Assembly (NCBI RefSeq): GCF_000069945.1
Contig: NC_010545.1
Span: forward strand, 2,108,001 to 2,172,000
Reading direction: 5' to 3'
From: Corynebacterium urealyticum DSM 7109
GTDB taxonomy: Bacteria; Actinomycetota; Actinomycetes; Mycobacteriales; Mycobacteriaceae
Length of the DNA: 64,000 nucleotides
Shown: positions 58,186-64,000 of the stretch, piece after piece
How positions within the stretch are numbered: the stretch's first letter is position 1
How the letters are laid out: each line of letters opens with the position of its first letter
Program-made: the position numbers and the translations under genes
Notes under the pieces: generated by a model
The model's database searches: none
Seen by the model: the letters and a program-made list of their open reading frames with translations, nothing else
What the model was told of the DNA's origin: nothing

Positions 58186-58998
58186 CTACTCTCCTGTGTC
58201 CTTCTTACCCTCGGCAACGAAGTGCGCGCGCAGGGCGCGAGATTCGCCGTTACGGGATTGTTCCAGGGTACGGAAAAGATCGAATTGGGTCTCCTCGTCC
58301 CAGTCCTCGTGCCAGCCCGCGAGGCGCAGCAGGGCGTCGAGCACCCCGGCGGTGAAGCCCCACAGCACCATCCCGGAGACGTCGAAGGCGGGCCCTGACC
58401 AGCCGGCAAAGCCCAGCTTGAAGCGGTAATCCGGGTGGACGAGCTCCCGGATGGCCACGGGCTGGACCCAGTCGTTTTCCACGGTGGCGGGGTGGACGGG
58501 CGAGAACTCCCGCCAGTAGGCGATCACCGGCACGACCGCGAAGTTCGTGCGGTCGATGTACACCGGGTCCATCACGGCCACGGGTTCCACGCCCTCGGGG
58601 TTGAGGCCGGTTTCCTCGACGGCCTCGCGGACAGCGGTGTCGATCGGGGTGGCGTCCTGGGGCTCCCAAGCGCCGCCGGGGAAGGCCATCTGCCCGGAGT
58701 GGTTGCGCATGTCCACCCCGCGGTGGGTCAGGACGACGGTGGCGTCCTCCGGGAAGGGGTGGATCGCGGTGGGGCGGTAGTCGGGGTCCCCGCCGAGCAG
58801 GATCAGCACGGCGGAGTAGCGCGGCGGCACGCCGTCCTCGTTGGTTTCCGGGACGTGGCGCGCGGGATCATTGAGCGCCTCGTGGACGCTGCCGCTGCGC
58901 GCGGCGGTGGCCAGCCTGGTGAGCCATTCGGGCAGGTCAGCGGCGAGTGGCGGTTGGGTGGCGATGGCGGCGCGCCAGTCTTCGAAGGGATAGGGCAT
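58186..58998 (-). CDS. Nudix hydrolase, CoA pyrophosphatase type
   Basis: A 270-aa protein. VVLTHRGVDMRNHSGQMAFPGG carries the CoA-pyrophosphatase prefix; the Nudix box REAVEETGLNPEGV is preceded by GAWEPQDATPIDTA with the spacing of this subfamily. It hydrolyses CoA or related nucleotides. Its ATG lies 4 bases after the thioredoxin-like stop codon. It corresponds to Rv3672c. Confidence 0.9.
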   Translation of the reverse strand: MPYPFEDWRAAIATQPPLAADLPEWLTRLATAARSGSVHEALNDPARHVPETNEDGVPPRYSAVLILLGGDPDYRPTAIHPFPEDATVVLTHRGVDMRNHSGQMAFPGGAWEPQDATPIDTAVREAVEETGLNPEGVEPVAVMDPVYIDRTNFAVVPVIAYWREFSPVHPATVENDWVQPVAIRELVHPDYRFKLGFAGWSGPAFDVSGMVLWGFTAGVLDALLRLAGWHEDWDEETQFDLFRTLEQSRNGESRALRAHFVAEGKKDTGE

Positions 58999-59002
58999 GG
59001 TA

Positions 59003-59852
59003 TTAATTCTGCCCGTTCAGGGCGGCATTCACAGCGGCTTCGAGTTCCTCGTAGTCGCGGAAGACTTGGGGGTACATCTGCGCGCGGGTGCCGTCCGCCC
59101 GGTAGACCACCGTGATGGGGACGACCTTCGGCAGGCTGGTTGCGGTGTCGAAACGGTGGCTGCGGTCGGCGTAGACGGGCATGGTCGTGACATTCAGCTC
59201 GTCCAGGAAGTCAGCCCCTGCCTGGGATTTTTTGTCCAGGTGGACGCCGGCGACGTTCCACTCCGGGTGCTGCTTGGCGAGCTTGTCGAAGTGGGGCAGC
59301 TCGCGGCGGCAGGGCTCGCACCACCAGGCCCACACGTTGATGATCGTGGGTTTACCGGCCAAGGCTGCGCCAAGGTCGGCGGTCTCATTCTTGCCGCTGC
59401 TGAGGCAGGGCAGCTCGATGCCGGTGAGCTCGGAGTCTGGGGCGGGGTGCGCTCCGCTGCCCGGGGCGGGACAGTTTCGGGGGTTTTTTGATGCTAACTG
59501 GCTGTTCGGGGCCGGGGTCCGCGTCCGCGTCACCCTCGCCGCCGGGGTCACCTGGAGCACCGGAGACCGAGCCGGCGCCGCCGACCATGCCCGGTTCGGC
59601 CTGCTGCTGGGACTGTGCGCCGGATTGGTCCTCACCGCCACTCATCACTCCCGCGACCAGTGGGATTGCAGCGACGAGGAGGCCGATAATGATGGCGATA
59701 ACGAGCAGGAGGACACGCGGACGCGACGCGTCGGCATCGTCCCCGGAACCGCGGGTGACGTCGACGTCTTCGCTGGTCTCGGCGTTTCCGTCGGACGCAC
59801 CGTGACCTGGAGCAGTGCCGTGGGGATGGGAAGACGAAGGGGTGGTGGCCAT
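59003..59852 (-). pseudogene. Membrane-anchored thioredoxin-like (TlpA) protein with a single frameshift
   Basis: Two frames form one gene. From ATG 59852 (MATTPSSSHPHGTAPGHGAS) the first frame gives a disordered N terminus, a transmembrane helix (VLLLVIAIIIGLLVAAIPLV) and an acidic linker to SIKKP. The +1 frame then continues NCPAPGSGAHPAPDSELTGI into a thioredoxin fold with the redox motif WAWWCEPCRRELPHFDKL and the cis-Pro region VVPITVVYRADG. The switch falls in an A6C5 tract (59479-59489 on the plus strand); removing one C restores a single frame. It could be a true mutation, phase variation, recoding or a sequencing error. It corresponds to Rv3673c. Confidence 0.85.
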
Positions 59853-59856
59853 GGCG

Positions 59857-60654
59857 TTAATCCTCTCCGAATCCGGCCAGGGCGAGCAGGTGTTCGCGGT
59901 CTGGCGAGGTGATGCGGGTCATCGCTTCCTCCGGGTCCGGCGTGCCGGCCAGCCCGAAGCTGGGGCATTGCCAGGCCAGGAAGCAGGCGCCACAGGCTGG
60001 CTTGCGGGAGTGGCAGACGCGGCGGCCGTGGAAGATGGCGCGGTGGCTGAACATGGTCCACTCCTTGGGCTCGATGAGTTCCATGAGTTCGCGTTCCACC
60101 TTGACGGGGTCCTCCTGGTCAGTGAGCTTCCAACGGCGCACAAGGCGACCCAGGTGGGTGTCCACGGTGATGCCGGGCACGCCGAAGGCATTGCCGAGCA
60201 CAACGTTTGCGGTCTTTCGGCCCACCCCCGGCAGGGCGACGAGTTCCTCGAGGGTGCGGGGGACCTCGCCACCGTGCTTCTCGGCGATGGCCGTGCCGAG
60301 CCCGATGAGGGAACGGGTCTTGGCCTGGTAAAAACCCGTTGGCCGGATGACCTCGGCGAGTTCCTCGGGGTCCGCAGCGGCGTAGTCGGCTGCGGTGGGA
60401 TATAACGAAAATAGGACCGGCGTCACACTATTTACCCGCACATCGGTACACTGTGCAGATAGGACTGTTGCTACGAGAAGCTCCAGTGGCGTCGAAAAGT
60501 CGAGCTCCGCATGAGCATCGGGATAGCCAAGCGCGAGCGTGCGGTTGAGTTTCCTCGCTCGGCGCTTGAGTGCCAGCGGGGTTTCCACATGCGAAGGATC
60601 TGCGGCGCGATGGCTGCCAGGTTTCGGCAAGCGAGGCGCTGAGGTTTTCGGCAT
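59857..60654 (-). CDS. nth: Endonuclease III
   Basis: 265 aa from ATG 60654 ([20 protein letters not shown]). It has helix-hairpin-helix [18 protein letters not shown] with the catalytic Lys, [12 protein letters not shown] with the catalytic Asp, and a 4Fe-4S cluster [17 protein letters not shown]. It removes oxidised pyrimidines and cuts AP sites. The ATG has a TACAGT box exactly 7 bases upstream and no Shine-Dalgarno sequence, so a leaderless start is likely. Divergent from glxR; heads the trx-nudix-marP unit. Confidence 0.96.
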   Translation of the reverse strand: MPKTSAPRLPKPGSHRAADPSHVETPLALKRRARKLNRTLALGYPDAHAELDFSTPLELLVATVLSAQCTDVRVNSVTPVLFSLYPTAADYAAADPEELAEVIRPTGFYQAKTRSLIGLGTAIAEKHGGEVPRTLEELVALPGVGRKTANVVLGNAFGVPGITVDTHLGRLVRRWKLTDQEDPVKVERELMELIEPKEWTMFSHRAIFHGRRVCHSRKPACGACFLAWQCPSFGLAGTPDPEEAMTRITSPDREHLLALAGFGED

Positions 60655-60661
60655 GGCTACT

Positions 60662-60667
60662 ACTGTA
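60662..60667 (-). promoter_or_regulatory. nth -10 element (TACAGT-N7-ATG)
   Basis: TACAGT on the minus strand, 7 bases before the nth ATG. It lies inside the palindromic CTACTGTAG between nth and glxR. Confidence 0.55.
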
Positions 60668-60712
60668 GTGTGAGTCCGGTTAAACGTCGTCAAGTGGGAG
60701 TGTAAGGAACAG

Positions 60713-61396
60713 ATGGCAGAGAACACCGAGATTCTGTCCCGCGCTGGAATCTTTCAAGGGGTAGACCCCGAGGCCGTGCAGGCTCTGGTTGAGCAGCTGG
60801 AGACCGTCGACTTCCCGCGCGGAACCACAATCTTCGAGGAGGGTGAGCAGGGCGACACCCTGTACATCATCACCTCCGGCAAGGTGAAGCTGGCGCGTCA
60901 CTCCGCGGACGGCCGCGAGAACCTGCTGACCGTCATGGGCCCTTCGGACATGTTCGGTGAACTCTCGATCTTCGACCCGGGCCCACGTACCTCCTCGGCA
61001 GTGTGCGTCACGAAGGTCTCCGCTGGCGTGATGACCTCCCAGATGCTGCACGACTGGATCGCCGATCACCCGGGCATCACTGAACAGCTGCTGCGCGTGC
61101 TGGCCCGCCGCCTGCGCCGCACAAATAACAGCCTCGCAGACATGATCTTCACGGATGTTCCGGGCCGCGTGGCCAAGGCGCTGCTGCAGCTGGCCAACCG
61201 CTTCGGCATCCAGGAAAACGGCATGCTGCGTGTGCACCACGACCTCACCCAGGAGGAGATCGCCCAGCTGGTGGGCGCCTCCCGCGAGACCGTGAACAAG
61301 GCACTGGCGGAGTTTGCCCAGCGCGGCTGGATCCGCCTGGAAGGCAAGTCGGTTCTCATCGCGGACACCGAGCGCCTCGCACGCCGCGCACACTAA
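60713..61396 (+). CDS. glxR: GlxR, cAMP-responsive global regulator (Crp family)
   Basis: A 227-aa protein. The cyclic-nucleotide domain has [18 protein letters not shown], with the Glu and Arg that hold cAMP. The long dimerisation helix is followed by a winged helix with recognition helix [16 protein letters not shown]. It is the corynebacterial Crp orthologue controlling carbon metabolism, respiration and other functions. AAGGA precedes the ATG. A TGTGA half-site lies upstream (near 60669), compatible with weak autoregulation, but no full TGTGA-N6-TCACA is present. The likely cAMP source, CyaB, is in this window. Confidence 0.96.
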   Translation: MAENTEILSRAGIFQGVDPEAVQALVEQLETVDFPRGTTIFEEGEQGDTLYIITSGKVKLARHSADGRENLLTVMGPSDMFGELSIFDPGPRTSSAVCVTKVSAGVMTSQMLHDWIADHPGITEQLLRVLARRLRRTNNSLADMIFTDVPGRVAKALLQLANRFGIQENGMLRVHHDLTQEEIAQLVGASRETVNKALAEFAQRGWIRLEGKSVLIADTERLARRAH

Positions 61397-61503
61397 CTCT
61401 CCGGCGCCGGGCCATAATCGCACCGGTGCCGCCTGGCGCACCACAACGGCACCAGCTCCCCGCGCCGGATCTGCAGCGACCCGCACGGCCGGCGCATAAA
61501 AAA

Positions 61504-61522
61504 GACCAGCCCGTGGCTGGTC
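61504..61522 (+). terminator. Hairpin downstream of glxR
   Basis: GACCAGCC / GGCTGGTC with a 3-base loop, preceded by AAAAAA and therefore also able to work on the minus strand. Confidence 0.55.
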
Positions 61523-61532
61523 ACCCCGCATC

Positions 61533-61565
61533 AATGCCTAGCGAGTTTTCCACTCGCTAGGCATT
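61533..61565. terminator. Shared terminator between glxR and the MBL gene
   Basis: 14-bp perfect arms AATGCCTAGCGAGT / ACTCGCTAGGCATT with a 5-base loop between convergent genes; T's follow on the plus side (ATCGCTTTT). Confidence 0.8.
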
Positions 61566-61572
61566 ATCGCTT

Positions 61573-62436
61573 TTACTGCTGCTTCTTCAGGTAGTCGATC
61601 GTCACGCGGGTGGACTGTGCAGCGGCATCGCGCAGCACCGGGTCCACGTCCGTGTAGATCTCGTCGACAACATCCATGACGTCGGCGTCCTCGCCGAGCT
61701 TGGCCAGCGCCTCACGGACTTGCTCGAGGCGGTGCTGACGGCGCTCGATGTAGCGCTCGGCGAGCTCGCTGGTGTCCTCACGGTCCGGGCCGTGGCCCGG
61801 TAGTAGCGGCACACCAACACCGCGGCGCTTCAGCTCCTGGAGGGACTCGATGTAGAGCCCAAGGTCGCCGTCGGTCTCGGAGATCATGGTGGTGTGGCGG
61901 CCGGCGATGGTGTCGCCGGTGATGATCGCCTCCACGTCCGAGTCATCGGAGCCACCCTTGGAGTGGATGAGGAAGCACACGGAGTCGGAGGTGTGCCCCG
62001 GGGTGTGCAGGACCTCGATCGTCGGGGTGAGCCCCTCGATGCGGATGATCTCGCCATCCTTCAGCGGCTCGGCGGCGATGCAGTTGTGCTCGTCGAAGGC
62101 GCGAACCGGTGCGCCAGAGAGCTGACGGAAGCGCTGAGCACCGTTGGAGTGGTCGTTGTGACGGTGCGTGAGGAGCACGAGGCCGATGGTGGCCTGCGGG
62201 CCTTCCTCGCCGCTGGTTCCAGCGCCAATACTTTCCCCCACCGCCTTGCTGTGCAGGACGTTGAGGTGCCCCTCGTCCTGCGGACCCGGATCGATGACGA
62301 CCGAGACCGGGTCCCCCGGGCCGCGAACTACCCAAGAGTTCGTGCCTTCGAGCGCTGCATAGCTGGGGTTTGGCGCCAACACCACACCGACATTCTCGGT
62401 GACCGGGCGAAGCTGACTGTACGCGGGATGTTGCAT
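61573..62436 (-). CDS. Metallo-beta-lactamase-fold hydrolase (Rv3677c type)
   Basis: 287 aa from ATG 62436 (MQHPAYSQLRPVTENVGVVL). The metal motif LLTHRHNDHSNGAQRF gives HxHxDH. HTPGHTSDSVC and ITGDTIAGRHTTM supply further ligands, and LLPGHGPDRED the last His. It resembles MBLAC2/LACTB2-like hydrolases; substrate unknown (RNA, thioester or lactone are family options). TAGAAT exactly 7 bases before the ATG suggests a leaderless start; the frame is open upstream but unsupported. Confidence 0.9.
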   Translation of the reverse strand: MQHPAYSQLRPVTENVGVVLAPNPSYAALEGTNSWVVRGPGDPVSVVIDPGPQDEGHLNVLHSKAVGESIGAGTSGEEGPQATIGLVLLTHRHNDHSNGAQRFRQLSGAPVRAFDEHNCIAAEPLKDGEIIRIEGLTPTIEVLHTPGHTSDSVCFLIHSKGGSDDSDVEAIITGDTIAGRHTTMISETDGDLGLYIESLQELKRRGVGVPLLPGHGPDREDTSELAERYIERRQHRLEQVREALAKLGEDADVMDVVDEIYTDVDPVLRDAAAQSTRVTIDYLKKQQ

Positions 62437-62443
62437 AACTCTA

Positions 62444-62449
62444 ATTCTA
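62444..62449 (-). promoter_or_regulatory. -10 element of the MBL gene (TAGAAT-N7-ATG)
   Basis: TAGAAT on the minus strand, 7 bases before the ATG at 62436. Confidence 0.55.
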
Positions 62450-62470
62450 CGAAAACTCGCGGCTAAAGGC

Positions 62471-62959
62471 CTATTGACGTACCTGAACGATGATCTCGAT
62501 TTCCACTGGGGAGCCCAGTGGCAGCTCTGCGACACCGACGGCGGCGCGGGCGTGCTGGCCAGCGTCACCGAAAATCTCACCGAGGATGTCGCTCGCTCCG
62601 TTGACGACGCCAGGCTGACCGCCGAAGCCGGTGGCGGAAGCGACGTATCCCGTGACCTTCACGATGCGTTCGATGTTCTCGAGGCCGACCTCTGCGGCGG
62701 CGGCTGCCACGGCGTTGAGCACGGCGATGCGGGCCAGTTCGTAGGCCTCTTCCGGGCTGACCTGGGCTCCCGTGTGGGTGCCGATCTCGCCGACGAGGCC
62801 GAGCTTCGGCAGCTCACCGTTAACGAAAGGCAGCTGACCGGAGGTGTAGACGACGTCGCCGCAGCGGACGGCGGGGACATAAGACGCGACGGCGGCCGCG
62901 ACGGGCGGCAGCTCGATGCCGAGCTCGTCGAGCCGAGCTGGAACCTGAGACTTGGCCAT
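62471..62959 (-). CDS. ridA: RidA/YjgF-family protein
   Basis: 162 aa from ATG 62959 (MAKSQVPARLDELGIELPPV). It has VYTSGQLPFVNGE, KVTGYVASATGFGGQP, HARAAVGVAELPLGSPVEIE with the conserved Arg of enamine/imine deaminases, and a family-typical C terminus. It clears reactive 2-aminoacrylate-like intermediates. It starts 2 bases after the DUF4177 stop, so the two genes are co-translated. Counterpart of Rv3678c. Confidence 0.92.
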   Translation of the reverse strand: MAKSQVPARLDELGIELPPVAAAVASYVPAVRCGDVVYTSGQLPFVNGELPKLGLVGEIGTHTGAQVSPEEAYELARIAVLNAVAAAAAEVGLENIERIVKVTGYVASATGFGGQPGVVNGASDILGEIFGDAGQHARAAVGVAELPLGSPVEIEIIVQVRQ

Positions 62960-62961
62960 GG

Positions 62962-63117
62962 TTAGTCCAGCTCTCGCTTCATGTAGGCGACGTGCTGCTC
63001 GCCGGTCGGACCTGGCAGGACGGAGACAAGCTCCCAACCATCCTGGCCCCAGTTATCGAGGATCTGCTTGGTCGCGTGGGTGAGCAGTGGCACGGTGACA
63101 TATTCCCATTTCTTCAT
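62962..63117 (-). CDS. DUF4177 small protein, 51 aa
   Basis: ATG 63117 encodes MKKWEYVTVPLLTHATKQIL, then DNWGQDGWELVSVLPGPTGE and a short charged end with TAA at 62962. WEYVTVPL and NWGQDGWELVSV are the signatures of the DUF4177 family of about 50 aa that accompanies ridA in actinobacteria. TATGCT sits exactly 7 bases before the ATG, so a leaderless start is predicted. Function unknown. Confidence 0.88.
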   Translation of the reverse strand: MKKWEYVTVPLLTHATKQILDNWGQDGWELVSVLPGPTGEQHVAYMKRELD

Positions 63118-63124
63118 GCCCTCG

Positions 63125-63130
63125 AGCATA
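63125..63130 (-). promoter_or_regulatory. -10 element of the DUF4177-ridA operon (TATGCT-N7-ATG)
   Basis: TATGCT on the minus strand, 7 bases before the ATG at 63117. Confidence 0.55.
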
Positions 63131-63182
63131 GCGATCGCGCGCGAGTTATGGCGCGGACGAGCTGGGGACTATAGACAGAAAA

Positions 63183-63221
63183 ATCCCCGGCCGGGGAGGT
63201 TTTAGAACCTCTCCCGCCGGG
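63183..63221 (-). terminator. Terminator of the WhiB gene
   Basis: Imperfect long hairpin CCCCGGC..GGGGAGGTT / AACCTC..CCGCCGGGG; on the minus strand ATTTTTCT follows. About 80 bases past the WhiB stop. Confidence 0.7.
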
Positions 63222-63301
63222 GGGAGCTGCAGGCACATCGGTTAGCTTCCAGCTACTGCGAAACTATGACGGGCCGGGGTGTGGCCCTATTGAGAGGAGG
63301 C

Positions 63302-63685
63302 TTAGTCCTGCCCCTCGGCCTCGCGCTGCGCGGCGGCAGCTTCGAGCTGGCCAGCGAAGAAGTCGGCCCAATCGGTGACATCCGGACGGCGACGCAGCAG
63401 GGCACGGCGCTGGCGCTCCGTCATGCCACCCCAGACACCGAACTCCACCTTGTTATCGAGGGCATCGGCGCGGCACTGCAGAACGACGGGGCAGTGACGG
63501 CAGATAGCGACAGCCTTGCGCTGTGCTGCACCCTTCACAAAAAGCTCTTCTGGGTCCACGCTGCGGCAGTGTGCGTGGGTAATCCATTCACCGCGGTTCT
63601 TGAAAGACTCGCGGGTCGTCAGCTGCTTCACGGTCTGACGCACGGGCTTTGCTGCTGGTCGGGACTGGGAGCGGGATTCAGCCAT
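63302..63685 (-). CDS. whcA: WhiB-family Fe-S regulator (WhiB4/WhcA position)
   Basis: 127 aa from ATG 63685 (MAESRSQSRPAAKPVRQTVK). The four cluster cysteines are in THAHCRSVDPEELF and AICRHCPVVLQC (C..CxxCx5C). GVWGGMTERQRRALLRR is the family turn and basic DNA/sigma-contact region. It senses O2/NO/redox through a 4Fe-4S cluster. The location next to ridA matches M. tuberculosis whiB4 (Rv3681c) and C. glutamicum whcA; the symbol rests on that synteny. GGAGG precedes the ATG. Confidence 0.88.
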   Translation of the reverse strand: MAESRSQSRPAAKPVRQTVKQLTTRESFKNRGEWITHAHCRSVDPEELFVKGAAQRKAVAICRHCPVVLQCRADALDNKVEFGVWGGMTERQRRALLRRRPDVTDWADFFAGQLEAAAAQREAEGQD

Positions 63686-64000
63686 TCTTCGCCTCCAAGC
63701 TGGATCTAACGTTCTTCGTTTCGATGTTCTTTGGGGAACTGATGTGCTTGCTCTTTCCTCAGCGATCAACAGGATGTGTTGCATAGCCTGTCGAAGCATT
63801 GCCCAGAATGTTACGGGGGTCACATTTTGGATGTCTAATGCACAACAGGGCCGGGGGTACTTCAGCGAAGCAAAACTTTTCATAGGTCACGCACGACTAG
63901 CACAACTCGCGCAAACAGCCTCGACAGACCGCAGGAACACACCGTGCATATGGCGCGAAAATAGGTCATGGCCGGTTTATGCACGTCAGGACAGAGTTTT
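63686..64000. promoter_or_regulatory. Long upstream region of the WhiB gene to the window end
   Basis: 315 bases without an ORF of recognisable family. It is AT-richer than the coding parts and should carry the WhiB promoter. In related genomes a penicillin-binding protein gene is divergent here (recalled synteny), and its start may lie just beyond 64000. Confidence 0.45.

Overview
The window is high-GC actinobacterial DNA, best explained as the chromosome of a lipophilic Corynebacterium (jeikeium/urealyticum-like). The evidence is a corynebacterial mycolyltransferase, GlxR, RamB, a WhiB protein, a MarP-like protease, a large secreted lipase, and long stretches of gene order shared with Mycobacterium tuberculosis. 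The species call is inference: no rRNA is present and no search could be run.

Layout. 1-4.7 kb: aldehyde dehydrogenase (cut by the window start), grpE and dnaK on the minus strand, then a hydrolase-like gene. 4.9-8.5 kb: a membrane Fe-S reductase with a very long Pro/Ala/Gly tail. 8.7-17.9 kb: an accessory island. A secreted PHB-depolymerase-like esterase gene is split inside its signal-peptide/linker region by a 7.4 kb nested insertion (10329-17768). The outer shell is a gutted IS256-family element with an exact 8-bp target duplication. Inside are two complete IS3-family elements, an hsdR fragment, and two inverted, nearly identical IS6-family copies that bound an alcohol dehydrogenase with two broken neighbour genes. 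18-28.9 kb: alaT, ugd, dcd, tRNA-Gly, an LssY-like membrane protein, ramB, a membrane protein and lpd, plus a previously uncalled 36-codon ORF just upstream of lpd. 29.2-37.2 kb: envelope and lipid functions (mycolyltransferase, flippase-like protein, MFS transporter, acyl-CoA oxidase, FUSC protein). 37.3-46.7 kb: tRNA-Thr, holB, adenylate cyclase, topA, csp and an MrfA-like helicase, in the order of M. tuberculosis Rv3644c-Rv3649. 47.1-48.6 kb: a secreted lipase framed by two copies of a long hairpin repeat. 48.8-53.4 kb: a tad/Flp pilus-like operon with an Ssd-like ATPase. 53.6-63.7 kb: HAD phosphatase, degenerate Fic-like protein, holin-like protein, hydrolase, MarP, Nudix, thioredoxin-like protein (frame-disrupted), nth, glxR, MBL hydrolase, RidA, DUF4177 and WhiB, again in the M. 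tuberculosis Rv3661-Rv3681c order.

How the parts fit. CyaB would make the cAMP that GlxR binds. RamB and GlxR are the known corynebacterial regulators of acetate/TCA carbon metabolism, and lpd and the partial ald belong to that metabolism. Lipase, acyl-CoA oxidase and mycolyltransferase suit a lipid-dependent lifestyle. nth, the thioredoxin-like gene, the Nudix gene and marP look like one operon.

A recurring signal is a -10-like hexamer (TAGACT, TAGAAT, TATTGT and similar) exactly 7 nt before the start codon of at least nine genes without a Shine-Dalgarno sequence. This predicts widespread leaderless transcription and fixes several start codons. Other items for follow-up are the split esterase and its nested island, the hairpin pair around the lipase, the nested inverted repeats after cyaB, the 36-aa ORF, the collagen-like tail of the Fe-S protein, and the absence of dnaJ-hspR after grpE.
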